Positions 10,141-21,280 of a DNA stretch of 64,000 bases are shown in pieces. Position 1 is the first letter of the stretch. Every line of letters begins with the position of its first letter. The DNA comes from Bicyclus anynana. Taxonomy: Eukaryota > Arthropoda > Insecta > Lepidoptera > Nymphalidae. The stretch lies in contig NC_069105.1 of the NCBI RefSeq assembly GCF_947172395.1, forward strand, positions 11,181,971 through 11,245,970, written 5' to 3'. The translations under genes and the position numbers were made by a program. The notes beneath the pieces are model-generated. The model was not told where the DNA came from, searched no databases, and saw only the letters and a program-made list of their open reading frames with translations.

Positions 10141-12005
10141 ACCCTCGGAACTCTTCTAGATATAGTATATTTTACTGATACACAACGGACGGACAAGCAT
10201 TTCGTTTCGTTAATTAACATAAAAAAGCTATAAAATTAACATGTGATCAAGAAATGTCAACAAACCTTATCCACATTATGACTTTAGGCAACAATGCACT
10301 CATTATTATTTTAAAGGCAGTCGCCGGCCTCGTCCGTCATCTACGTTTTTATTGATGTTGTGTGTTTGCTGTAGGTACTCCAGAGGGGAGAGTGATAGCA
10401 TTTTAGAGCAGGTTAAGGTCAGATGGCAGTTCAAATTTAACTAGGTTTTGCATACACAATTTTCACTCTATATTGCAGTAAAACGGCTTTTCTTAATATC
10501 GTTTGAACATATTTTTTTAATAGTATTATTGTATTAATAAGTTTTTCGTTTACAAAGAAGATGAAAAATTCATTTTGCTCCGAAAAAAATCGGGAAATTA
10601 TGGCGGCTTCGTAAGGCGAAAACCATAAACTTGGAAATACAATTAGAACTGAACATTGATGAAGTCCCAATGTCTCTTAAGGTTGCTCTGGATTTGGGAA
10701 TGTATGTTATTTATTATAGGTTAGTTCTAAATGGTGTTGCCACTGTAATCCTTTGTTTTTTTGCTGTAATTAGTATAACAAGTATACTAATAAATATAAT
10801 TTGTTTTTTTATAATCAACTTCCGATGTTTCTGTCGATACTTATAACTTTCTTATATAAACATACTTACAACTTTTAGATTATTTTTAATAATATTAAAT
10901 TTAACAAAACATTTCAGTCAATACACCAAGTCACATAATAATAAAAAAAATATCATTACCAATTTAGCTGAATGTCTTAATTTCAGGTTTAAAAAAAAAT
11001 TCTCAAGTATAGAAAATTTTCTCGATCTACCCTCGAAAAACATAAATTGCGAAGATACGTTATTATTCGTTAGGTATACATAAATGTTATTAGTCCATTA
11101 CTTTCGTTTTACTGTTCGGTGTTACGATTATAATACGAGTCCAGTACCGCTTCAGAATAACCGGTTTCGGTCATCTAATAAAAGTTGCTTTAGTAGAAAC
11201 GACTATAAACGTACTGCATACATTGCCAATAAATAAAATGGACCGGACGATTCAATTCTGTACGTTCAATAAAAGTATACATACGGAATGTAAAGGCGAA
11301 ATGTTACATGAATTCTTCATTGCAAATTGTATGGCCATGTCGGTATTATCATTTTTAGTGCTCGCCATACTTGTATATATTCAGATGGAATTTTTGATGC
11401 ACTGGCAACACAGCCCCGATGCGATTGGCCGTCCTGAATATTGTATGAGCCAATCACTGCGTTGCGCTTAACGTTGCATTCCAATTTCAAATGATGAAGG
11501 CGGCAAAACGACAAAGTGAGTTGCAATGTAACCGTTATGCAAGGAATAATTTTGTTATGTCATATTCCTATGCAGTTAGGGAAAACTGTGGTCAGTGATG
11601 CTGATTCGCCTTTTATGTACTCTGACTTAGAAAGTGTACCTGATAGATAAATATGTAAAACACAAATAGAAGACATAATTGGCGAAAACTGTTTCCGCTA
11701 TGGCAATTTAGGTTAATTATTGCTGTTACATACAAACTTGATTTTAATGATCAAATATCAATCAACAAATTACACGGTTTCATGACCATTAGTTATAAAT
11801 ATAATGCGATGCGTTATGATAGATATAAGAACGCAAATGGATTATTCAAATTTTTGTTAATAAACCGATCATAATGAGATTTAAATTGTCATCGATGTTT
11901 ATTTTATCCAATACAAAGTTGATAATTATGTAGAATTTTGTTTCACAGATATTGGATATTGTGGAAAGAAGAAATTTGTGGTTTATTTTGTTAACATAAT
12001 ATTAT
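10141..12005. other. Intron with a GC-richer island near 11320-11530
   Basis: Mostly AT-rich. The stretch at about 11320-11530 is GC-richer, with two CCAAT-type motifs (GATTGGCC and GCCAATC, about 25 bp apart) and an 82-codon ORF at 11223 that carries a hydrophobic run but matches nothing I know. It could be a non-coding regulatory block; no exon signals frame it. Confidence 0.3.
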
Positions 12006-12016
12006 TGTGATTTATA

Positions 12017-12090
12017 AACATTTCAAATTCAAGTTTATATCAAGTAGTCTAATTACGATTACTAACACTTTTGAAACGTCAAGTTATTTT
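12017..12090 (+). repeat. Dispersed repeat fragment (AACGTCAAGT type)
   Basis: CAAATTCAAGTTTATATCAA, then TAACACTTTTGAAACGTCAA, is a common lepidopteran repeat phrase. A second copy lies inside the SINE-B at 46743. Confidence 0.6.
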
Positions 12091-12215
12091 TCTAGTATCT
12101 ATTTGCAGTATTTCTGTCACTGCTTCTGAAGGTTACACAGAGAAGAGCTGACAATCTTTCACTTTTTTCACCGTTATTATTCATTAATTCAAGTTAGGTT
12201 AGATTTGATTTGACT

Positions 12216-12372
12216 TTGTAATCTCACGTGATGATAAATGACGATAAAATGTGCTTACTTTGGAGAGATACAAGTTTTTTTCAGATGGTTTCTAAGTGGT
12301 ATCGTATCGGAACGCTAAATCGCTTGACGGAACGTTTTTGCCGGTAGAGTGGTAACTAGCTAGGGTCGGACC
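12216..12372 (-). mobile_element. SINE-A, decayed copy just upstream of the SoxD exon
   Basis: The minus strand reads the SINE-A body (GGTAACTAGC, ACGCTAAATCGCTTG.CGG and TCTCACGTGATGATAAATGA in complement). It ends about 120 bp before the exon acceptor. Confidence 0.75.
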
Positions 12373-12469
12373 TGACCTGAGCCAATTTAGAAATTATTAA
12401 ATCCTAAACTGACGCGACCTGGAAATCCAATCCTCTATAACCAAAGCTATTTAAAATGCAGTTGAATTA

Positions 12470-12489
12470 AAAGTTTCATTTTGTTTCAG
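12470..12489 (+). promoter_or_regulatory. Splice acceptor of the SoxD exon
   Basis: A T-rich tract ending in TTTGTTTCAG directly precedes the open coiled-coil frame. It is a consensus insect 3' splice site and fixes the exon start at 12490. Confidence 0.85.
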
Positions 12490-12634
12490 CGATAGACGAG
12501 GAGTGCTAGACGCGGCAGCGCTGCAAGCATTGGCAGGAGAAAGCGTGCTGGAAAAAGAACGGCAATTATCGGAGATGATCTTGCAGCTGCAGATGGTTAG
12601 GGAGCAACTGTTAGCGCAACAGGAGCATACTAAG
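12490..12634 (+). CDS. SoxD: SoxD transcription factor, internal coiled-coil exon
   Basis: Internal exon of a SoxD-group HMG-box transcription factor (SOX5/SOX6/SOX13 and fly Sox102F). SoxD proteins dimerise through a leucine zipper and bind paired Sox sites in nuclear DNA. The first base completes a codon from the upstream exon. The next 48 codons are open and end exactly at the GTAAGT donor, while the other two forward frames hit stops at once. The peptide contains EKERQLSEMILQLQ and REQLLAQQ, closely matching the start of the vertebrate SOX5/6 coiled coil (EKERQL..MI.QL...REQLLA). V19, L26, L33 and L40 of the exon sit exactly seven residues apart, as in a zipper. The glutamine-rich continuation and the HMG box are not in the window. 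The exon enters in phase 2 and leaves in phase 0. Assignment to SoxD is strong; which fly or vertebrate member is the closest ortholog cannot be settled from 48 residues. Confidence 0.9.
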
Positions 12635-12640
12635 GTAAGT
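12635..12640 (+). promoter_or_regulatory. Splice donor of the SoxD exon
   Basis: AAG|GTAAGT is a perfect U1-type 5' splice site directly after the last codon (Lys). It ends the exon at a codon boundary, so the next coding exon must begin in phase 0. Confidence 0.9.
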
Positions 12641-13049
12641 TTATTTTAGAATTTAGACTACAAATTAATGCTTTCACACTATGTATTATTATTATTAAAA
12701 AATTGCCTTAAGACTCAAAAACAGAGTTCTTTTTAATTTCAGAGGTAATGATTAACAACGTTCTTACGAAATTTTTAATCATTATCTCACGCAGTGAAAG
12801 CTTAATTGAATTTCGCAACAGGAAGAAACAATATTCGCGTAAATCTTAGCCATTTACCGATACGTTTACTGTAGTAAATTAAGGTAACATGAAGAAGTTT
12901 AGTAAATTATAAAAAGTAATTGAAATTGGTCAGACTACTGTACTGTGATCATAATATGTATCAACCTCAAAATTAACTTTCGGATTTTAACATTTCTTTC
13001 AAAAAAATGTACCAATTTTTAAATTTTTGTAATCACCAAGATGTATTTA

Positions 13050-13285
13050 TAACCGACTTCACAAAAGAGGAGGCTTCCAATCCGACGCGTATGTTTTTTT
13101 TATGTTTGTTACCTCATAATTTTGTTTTTTACGAACCAATTTAGAATAATCTTTTTTGTGTGAAAGAGTATTAACTTTATTTACTTCCAGATTGGTTCCA
13201 TTTCATTTTCATGAAAATCAATTTAGAAATACTTATCGGGTTAAATCAAAATACCTGAAATACGTATTTGAAGTTAGTTCAATTT
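13050..13285 (+). mobile_element. Repeat J element
   Basis: Begins AACCGACTTCACAAAAGAGG and continues through TTTTTTATGTTTGTTACCTC, ending near TTTGAAGTTAGTTCAATTTT, a decayed inverse of the start. It belongs to the AACCGACTTC...GAAGTCGGTT group, as does 39066-39325. Confidence 0.6.
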
Positions 13286-15480
13286 TTATGTTATAAAAAT
13301 TACAATCATAGTGATTTCCAATATTAAAGATCCAGGTATGTAAAACATACTACCCGAATAAATTGTCTCAGCCAAAGATCAGATGATCTAAAACATCAGA
13401 TGTAATCACAAGGGACCGTCATTCCTTAAAACAAACAACAGAGTAAAGATTTAAATTGAATTTAAAAACATCACAACAGACGAACAGACGACCCTATTTA
13501 AACTTTTCCCGACAACAAAGTCTTTCGGCGTCGGAACGAGGCGCAACAAACTTAATTTGCAAAAAGGGTAAACAAAACAGCGCTCCACGGAAATTAGACT
13601 TTCAAAGCAAATTCTTAGGTTCACTAGTATTTGCTATTGCTATGTAAAATAGTCAAAGCGCGTTTTATAAAGTTTAAATTTCAAAACAGAGTATACTCGT
13701 AATAGGATTTTTTATTGAGTTTAATAAAGTTGATATCAATTGAACACTAAGTTTTCAGTTTTTAATTGTTTAAATCGACCTTTTTGAGTAGCGAGTATAC
13801 CAGTATGAATAAAATCAAAGAATTCTTATTCAATCGCTTTGTTAATTATATGTTTAACACCATTTTATGTCATGTGCGTATTTTATCTTTGTCTAAAACA
13901 ATGGAAGACCTTGGTCCTTTTTAGTAAGAATTTCAACATCGTTAATACTAACGAGCTGATTATTGAACCTAAGTATTTTTAAATTCTTATTTACTATATT
14001 AATCTGATATATAACGAATCTTAACTTAATTATTATTTATCTTAATCTTATTGTGTTCTTCACTGGTTTATTGCTTAAGATCGTAATACTTATATTCCGA
14101 ATTACAGGCTGCATTTTAACCAATGAAATACTTTAAAATTATACAGTAAATTATAGTCAAATAAGGTACTTAAATCAAAAAAATTATAACTATCTCAGAC
14201 ATCTGAGTTATCTGTAAATAGACAATAACAATCCTGATAAAGGCAACCATTATCTAAAAATCTTTAGCAGCTGATCAGAAGTTTAAAATTTTTAAAGTTA
14301 GTTTTTGATACATTAGATTAGATTGTACAGACAAGCATTAGCTTAAAGTTTTTCTAAGTTCTGTGTGTGTGTGTGACTTCTATAGATATAGTTTGGACGG
14401 ATGACGCGATCGGTCGGTTATTGACTTTTATAAAACTTTATGCCCCCGAATGGTCACAACAGAAATCGTGTTATGGTAATCAAGCGTCATAATATATTTC
14501 ATATATCGCTAGCTAAATCATTTTATTAAATTTATGACCGTTAAAGAAATGTTATATCTTTAAATATGATATTCTTTATTTAAATGACTACCAACTTGAC
14601 TATTTCTATCTTTACAGGTCGTAACTGTTCACATTTTTGAGACATTTTCATCACTAATATTCGCATTCCTCTTGTTAATGTGGGAATGATTTATTAATTC
14701 TACATATCATTGATTTTTTGTCCCATACAAGATACAGTATTATTCAATGGTATGGATGGGAAGAAAGAAGGAATATTTAAGCTAGTGATAGTTAGCCATA
14801 ATAAGTTGTAGAGCTGAATAAAAAGTTTAGTTTTCTAGTGAAATATCTAAAATATACAGGTTTTCATGTATTTTAACATCATAGTATGTAAGCTATTAAT
14901 AGTTCTATCGGGAACTGGTTCCAATTCCTGTAGAAAATTTGGGAATATATGATGATGATGATAATGATATGCTATTCCAGAATTTAATCTATCTCGGTGC
15001 CTAACTTTATCTAGATAAGTAAAGCTGGCGTGATTGAGTAACAGACATCCATTCATCAAAATTTTCACATTTGTTATATTAGTTAAATTAGATATTTTAT
15101 TTGATCTTTGATCGTATAAACAACTGTCTCCGGCTTCTTTTTTAGTCAACAACAATATTCATGGCTTTTCTCCAAAGTGGGTCTCACTATTCCACTTTTC
15201 CTATCACATTCTCACAAAAGGGTAAGTTCCGGTACAAAGGGGACCCTTGTATTCAAATCTTTGAAGTTCGTGACCTTGCATCCTAAGTGACTGTCTGGAC
15301 ATTGGGGTTGAATGGGACCAGATTTATCTCGACAAGTAACAACATGATCAATTTTGTTCATTCTTTTTTTGCACCTGGGGTTAGATTTGCTTCATGTTAC
15401 GCAATTGTCAAGATTAAGTAGACTTTTGTGATATTCTATAAATAAATTTTATAATTGCAATAATTCTATTTAATATTCTT
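13286..15480. other. Repeat-poor intron downstream of the exon
   Basis: No mobile element recognised. A (TG)7 run lies at 14362-14375. ORFs at 13456 and 14847 are unremarkable; the latter contains a His run from an ATG/CAT-rich stretch. Nothing else seen. Confidence 0.45.
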
Positions 15481-15487
15481 TGTCTCC

Positions 15488-15965
15488 CAATCTCAGTTGT
15501 TACACATGAAGTTACGAGTTAGTAAGTACATCACCAAAAATAACCACCACTTCAAATAATAAAAGAGAGTTCAAATTTTTTCTTTGATTAAATGATACTA
15601 AATCTCACTTTTGAGATGTGACGGAATGAAGTTACATCATCAAGTACTTCTGATTCATGATATTTTTGTTAGTGTGTTGATAATTCATCTATTATAATTT
15701 ATGACCCTCAATTTCAATTGTTGAGTTTGAAAGGAATAGAGTAAACAACCCTTACACCTCTTAATTATCATTATAACGTTATTTTTTTTTAATCCTTTGT
15801 GTAATGACCCTTCATTTTAATTGTTGAGCTTTGGCGGAATTAAGTTACATTGTCTTAGACCTCTGATTCACGTTATTTCTCGTAATTGGTTAAAATCATC
15901 ATTAATTGTTGAATTCCACATCATCTAAATTGTTAAAAATGTTAAAAATTATCTTTTGTCTTTGA
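15488..15965. repeat. Old tandem array, period about 105 bp
   Basis: Units starting near 15488, 15601, 15705 and 15809 share TCTCA/CCTCA.TTT.AATTGTTGAG, GACGGAATGAAGTTACAT and TCTGATTCA.G.TATTT. GACGGAATGAAGTTACAT at 15620 recurs as GGCGGAATTAAGTTACAT at 15833, and TCTGATTCATGATATTT at 15650 as TCTGATTCACGTTATTT at 15862. Both spacings are about 212, twice the unit. Confidence 0.7.
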
Positions 15966-17880
15966 TAATCCTCAATCAATTATTAATATTTGAACAAATT
16001 AAGTTTAATAGCCAAAACCAGTCGACACACGAGTTTTTTTTTGGGAACTTGTTAATAATTCATGCTTTTTTTAATACATCTACAATAGAAAACACTTAGG
16101 TATTATTCATGAAACAATTACGCAGAAAGGCGTCCAATGAAACAGCTGTGACTCCGCATTACAAAAAAAGCTCTCTCATATCATAGGTTCATCAATTTAA
16201 ACGCTACTCATAAAGCATAAAAGGTAAAAAAGGCGTATACAAAAATATCTGATTGCGAATAGTGTATTGATTGTGAAGCGCATTGAACGTGCAATTTGTC
16301 TTTAATTCGGATTCAGATACAATAGTAATGAAAATCCTTTCATCTCAAATCAATTTCATGTATGTACGGCATGGTGTGGTTGTATGAATATGAGTGTATC
16401 CAGATACATTCGATACATTAGGGTTGTTCCGTTGTGTTGTGTGCAAAGTAGAATCTAGTCTAGTCAGTAGTCGAATCTTGTGCGTGTGAGCTGCGATTTT
16501 ATTCTAAAGTATTATTTTTCTGTCATTATTACATCATATCCCTTAAATGCTCTTAAGTTAGTAAAAATATCCACTGACTTCTAAGAAAAATTTTTTCTTT
16601 TTTTTTTCTTTTCACTCTACTTTTTGATGTAAAGTTTGTTTACTGTGTGTTAAGAATTCAATCTTGAGTTTTTCTCTACGATTTAGGTACATTATATGCC
16701 TAGAAAAATCTTCAATTACAAATTAAAGAAAACATATTTTTTATGCTTTACTTTATTATTTAGCCAGGTAATTTACCTTAGATGTCACTCTCACAATATA
16801 CCCTATATCACTTTCAAGGATGAGATATTTAATTCCTGAAAGTCTTTTTACGTTCTCTCATTGGTTTAATTAAAAGTCTTACAGTGGAATTCATTGACTT
16901 TGTAGGGGCACCCCCAGGGGATCGTTTAAATGAGTGTAAAAGTTATTAAAAAAATAGAGGTTAAATTCGACACTCAGCGGCTGAATTTCACTGTTAATCA
17001 TCATAATACACGATCGTAGTCGAATTCAAGAGGAACATCCCTAGCGTTCATGGTGTGGTAGTGTTAGGGCGCCGACTGCAACAAAGACACTCTCATACTA
17101 ATGAATCAGCGATAAAAACTCGAACTCTCGATCACATGCCCCCAGTGCCAGGGCTGCCGATAAGTGAAGTAGTTCGTAAGGCCCAACTGTCATAGATTAC
17201 TAAATTTATGGTAAGAATTAGAAGCCGAAACAAAGATTTCTCAGGAGTGCAACCGTTTAGGATATCGGAATTAATTTATTTTGATGATAATAATGTTTAG
17301 AGGTGGAAACTGTTGTCTACTCTCTAAGTAGTTACTACTTAGAGAGTACTAGTCAAAGAGGTGAAAATTTTTGACTACTATTGACACAGATATGTAAATA
17401 TAACTTGTATTTAATATAAGTACTTATTCGGGAGATCCAACACAAAGCGTAATATTGTTGTTGCTGTTTAAAAAGTAGCTATTTAAATTTGCTCATGCAT
17501 TCTTTGTTTGCCTATTTTATTTATAAATTTAATTTAACTTTATAACTAGCTAAAGTTAAGCGGATTATAACCATTTACTTAAAAATTGGTACTTAATAAT
17601 GCAAGCATTTAAAAAGGTGAGGTTTACTATTAAGTAGACAAATTAAAGTGTCAATGAATAAATTAGCATGTCATCAAATGACTAAAATAAAATATTGTAA
17701 TAATATATACAATGATATATATTATATTGAAATGAAACGAGTGGTCCCTTCTCATGGTCAATGAAAAGAGAGAAAAACATAACGATAAATATTTTCATTC
17801 CAACAACAGAAGAAAGCGTAGTGGCCTTTGCCTGCTATTGTGAAAAAAAAAACGTTTTGTCTGGATTAGCTCGCGAGCCA
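15966..17880. other. Repeat-poor intron
   Basis: No element recognised apart from the palindrome at 17318. A slightly GC-richer stretch at 16370-16500 includes a TCAGT initiator-like motif, too weak to call a promoter. Confidence 0.4.
17318..17348. repeat. Perfect 15-bp inverted repeat, 1-bp spacer
   Basis: TACTCTCTAAGTAGT and its exact complement are separated by a single base. It is a candidate cruciform or protein-binding palindrome and no second copy is seen. Confidence 0.85.
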
Positions 17881-18176
17881 ACCCTACATTGTTGACTGTA
17901 CAGATTGAAGAGGCCTGCCATAGATGCGCAAATGGGTACGGGTAATGGCGGCTCGTATTCGCGCTTTTTTTCAAATACAGAACGTCCCTTTGTTGACTCC
18001 GGATCCATTTCGAATAGGCGCGTTCGATACTGGCTGGATTTTGTTTTTTTTTTCCAACGAATGCTTGTTGTTTTCTGTCTTTGCAGCCAGGTTTGTTTAG
18101 GATTCGATTGGGCCCAATTGCTTTGCATGCCTTCTCTACGCGGTACATAGATCGCTTTGTACTTACCTATCATTGA
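17880..18176. promoter_or_regulatory. GC-richer island with Sox-type motifs
   Basis: Unique sequence with reading frames open on both strands, hence unlikely to be coding. It contains ACATTGTTGAC, CCTTTGTTGAC and GCTTTGTAC, which read ACAATG/ACAAAG on the reverse strand, plus CTTTGCATG. A candidate enhancer. An acceptor-like TCTGTCTTTGCAG at 18074-18086 is noted separately. Confidence 0.25.
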
Positions 18177-18599
18177 ATGAGCTTGTGGTGTAGATCTAAT
18201 AATTGTTATGTACTACCTATAATCGTAATATGCCAACTCCGTTTCAAAATGTTTATATGGTATACTTATCCTACATACAATTTGAAAAGGAGTTGGACGG
18301 ATCAAAGAAGTATTAACGGATCAAAATAGTAATAACAAATTGTTCATACTTACTTGTAAAATCAATGAAGTGAAATTATTCGCTTCATACTTATTTGAAG
18401 CTTAGCTTAACTCAATTGAATTAATTTTAACTATAAAATAGACACTATTTTAATTTATTTTATTATTTTGAATTCATCTGATCGATATTTGTCATTGTAA
18501 TCTAAGTTTGAACCTAGAAAAACTATAACTTATACATAGTAGTTTAGTAACAAAACCAAATCGACTATGTGCAAATGTAGTCGAATTTATTATTGAATT

Positions 18600-19110
18600 T
18601 GTCAACCCTAACCTAAGGGTCAATTAGCAGCGAAACTCGCACAAAACAATTCGCATACAAGAAAAATCCTTGGTTCACTTTACACGCAACCATAGGACGA
18701 CGAACACTCATATTCTTTCGTAATCTTTGCATTCATCCATTCAAGTCAATGCACCTAAATAAGGGCAATACCAAATCAGAGCCACGATTTATTTTTATCC
18801 ATATGTAGAGGCACTCATTCGAATTAAATATCCGTACGTAAATAGAGTGCGTTGATAACGTGGAACACCCTACATTGTGCCTCCCCCAGCGCCCAGACAA
18901 ACGGAAATATGAAAATGAAACGGCGAAACGGAAAAACGCATCAAACACCGGTATACACGTCCGTACAGCTCGGCGGCCGGACAAAAAATGAACACAAGCG
19001 CTTAATTCGCAAAAAGCCCGTTTGATGTTTACTAATTGACAATCAGCCGAGGGATGCGTCTCATTGGTCCGCTTCCACGTTCCGTTTTTAAAAATTAAAG
19101 ACAAAATAAA
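18600..19110. promoter_or_regulatory. Large unique GC-richer island
   Basis: About 500 bp of complex, non-repetitive sequence with CG-rich words (GGCGGCCGG, CGGCGAAACGG), an ACAATTCG and a CATTGGTCC (CCAAT-type) motif. The 123-codon minus ORF at 18733 has no family features. A candidate conserved non-coding element; conservation was not testable. Confidence 0.25.
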
Positions 19111-20530
19111 TTAACGGGGTGGCTACTTTTTTTTTATTCTTTGTTTTGTTTTTTTTTCGCGTACCCGTATCGTTATGCTGTTACCTATGGGTACCGTGGG
19201 GATGTTTTATCATGCCTTACATATATTTAGGTATCGAAATGGAAAACTGGGAGAGTAGTTGTTTTGTACAAAAGTTTCTACTAAGCTCTCTCTCTCTCTG
19301 CGGTCGTTTCTTCATTTGATGGTTTGATCCTAATCTCCTACGGGTCCACGTTTTCCACCGGCTTGGTTGGTGGCCATTTTTGTTAGCGTGTAGAAATTCG
19401 TCTTTTATCCTCTTTCAGCTGATCAGCCCATCGGGTTAGTGAGTAGCCCCTCGGTCTTTTCCCTAACTCTAATAAGCTCTCTCTGGAAAAGTCTCTTAGG
19501 AATGGTTGGATTTCACTCCAAAGATACTAACATGGTAAGTATGTTTTTTCGGATTTGGCTGGAGTTTAAGCTCGTCGGCTTTTTTCGGAAAATAACAAAT
19601 TAATAAAACATCAACAAAGAAACTATTTTTTTAAATGATGAAGTTTCGAGTACTTGTGTACTTAAAAATACTCTAAGTGATTATTTAAGCTTCTAAATAC
19701 CTACCTTAATTGATTAGATACCTGAATCATTTTTCATCTAAAGTTTCGGTAAAGTACGGGATTCACTTATGGTTAATACCTTAGGCAAACCCCGTACACA
19801 CGGTTTCCCAAGTGAAAGTAGTTATAACATTTTCAAATCAGTGAAGAGTATGAAACCTCGTCATGCTACGCGTTCCATATTTGAAAATAGACACAAAACG
19901 ATCGCGCGTTCATTTATATTTTTAATTCCAATCCAATTGCGTTGTATGGCGAGCGCGACGCGGCAAAGTGCCGTAACTTTTTAATATTGAAACTTTTTTT
20001 TTTTTTAATCAAAACGTTGCCCTGTCCGTCGGTTTCTTTCACAAACTAATTGGTCTGACGTTAACCCCTGGCTTTTTCCGTTTCAGAGCCATTTTTGAAA
20101 GCGCCTCGTTGACACATGATATTTTAGCGCGTACTTTTTTTTATGTAAGTGTTTAACATCATGTCGGTTAAGTGCGGGACTCGAGTGTCATGAAAATATC
20201 ATGTAAATGGATGGTGAAATTAATTTTGTCAATATTACCAACATGACGCGCTGTGAGGAGCGAGCGGGCGGCAAAACGACTTTTTCAAAACACCATTTTA
20301 TGTTGGCACTTCATAATATTCAAAGAGCGGAGTTATATTTAAAATAGGAAGTAATTTTTGCATCCTCCTTACAATAGGCTGGCGCAATTAGTTAATTAAA
20401 TATTTATTAGGTTCTAGTGGACGGTGCGAGTTCTTTCGCGACGGTTTGGGGTCTTTTTCAATGATCCCTTGCGAAGTTTTTGATTTATGGGATCTGTAGA
20501 ACTAAAAATAATGCTTACCACAAATGTAGG
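19111..20530. other. Intron with mixed complex sequence
   Basis: A (TC)7 run lies at 19286-19299. A second GC-richer stretch at about 20010-20330 contains CATGATATTTT and an inverted AAAATATCATG 80 bp apart. Short ORFs (19119, 19769) look accidental. Confidence 0.35.
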
Positions 20531-20536
20531 TATAAG

Positions 20537-20838
20537 TGAGAGCCGGGATAGCCTAATGGGTATGACCTCTGCCTCCGGTTCCGGAGGGTGTGGGTTCGAA
20601 TTCGGTCCGGGGCGTGCACCTCCAGCTTATCAGTTGTGTGCATTTTAAGAAATTTAATATCACGTGTCTCAAACACGTGTCTCCTCTCAGAATGAGAGGG
20701 GTTAGGCCAATAGTCCACCACGCTGGCCCAATGCGGATTGGCAGACTTCACACACGCAGAGAATTAAGAAAATTGCAGATTTCCTCACGATGTTTTCCTT
20801 CACCGATTGAGACTGGGCTATCACGGCTCTTTCGGTTC
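20537..20838. mobile_element. Inverted chimera of two SINE-B copies
   Basis: The first 135 bp are a + strand SINE-B 5' half (GATAGCC, GGGTTCGAATTC B box, to CTCAAACACGTGTCT). From about 20672 the sequence switches to the minus strand 3' half (CTCAGAATGAGAGGGGTTAG ... TTTTCCTTCACCGATTGAG) and closes with a minus strand SINE head (GGGCTATCACGGCT). About 130 bp are missing from the minus copy. ORFs on both strands are repeat-derived. Confidence 0.8.
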
Positions 20839-21280
20839 GGTGTACCATTGACATAATGAGTCACATAGTTTTTATCATATTTTCGTTTTTGTGACCTAAA
20901 ATAGTTATTTCAACGAAATAACCTTAACTGCACCATTTTACATTAAGCGGTAAAGTTTCTTTGTTTTTACGATCATCTTACATGATTATTTCAACGAAAC
21001 TATGTAAATACCAGTTTTTCGTTAACATAACTTTACTACCTGCTACTACATGAAAAAGGAAGACGCAAAACGCACGTTTTGCACTCAATCACATACCTAC
21101 CAAACCTACTAAACTAACAATCTATTTCAATATTAATCGCGCCGTGATTTCACAGTAAAATCCCGCCTACGCCCTGCGTCACAATCCACTTCCTATCCAA
21201 GACCATAACCCATTTATACCTAACCGTCAATCCATTGTTTTCCCAATGATAACCGCCGAATCAAATTATTGGCTGCATTA
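20839..21280. other. Unique AT-rich intron
   Basis: Nothing recognised. Confidence 0.4.

Larger units (their letters stand above)
1..12489 (+). other. SoxD: Inferred upstream intron of the SoxD gene
   Basis: No exon is recognisable here. The sequence is AT-rich with SINEs, LINE ends and MITEs, listed separately. Intron status is inferred from the exon at 12490, which needs an upstream donor outside or unrecognised within the window. Confidence 0.6.

Noticed and set aside
16430..16500. TCAGT initiator-like motif as an alternative SoxD promoter
   Set aside because: No matching downstream promoter element at +28 to +32 and no TATA box at the usual distance; a TCAGT alone is too common.
17795..18173. 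Two overlapping minus strand ORFs of 117 and 112 codons
   Set aside because: They use different frames of the same GC-richer DNA, and a third ORF lies on the opposite strand. No domain or splice framework supports coding.
18733..19104. 123-codon minus ORF in the island at 18600-19110
   Set aside because: No recognisable domain. The Cys/Phe-rich composition and lack of splice context favour non-coding DNA.
20087..20144. Exon-like segment between TTTTTCCGTTTCAG and GTAAGTG
   Set aside because: In phase 0, required after the exon at 12634, it hits TGA at the fourth codon. Its only open frame needs a 1-base overhang, and the peptide is not SoxD-like.
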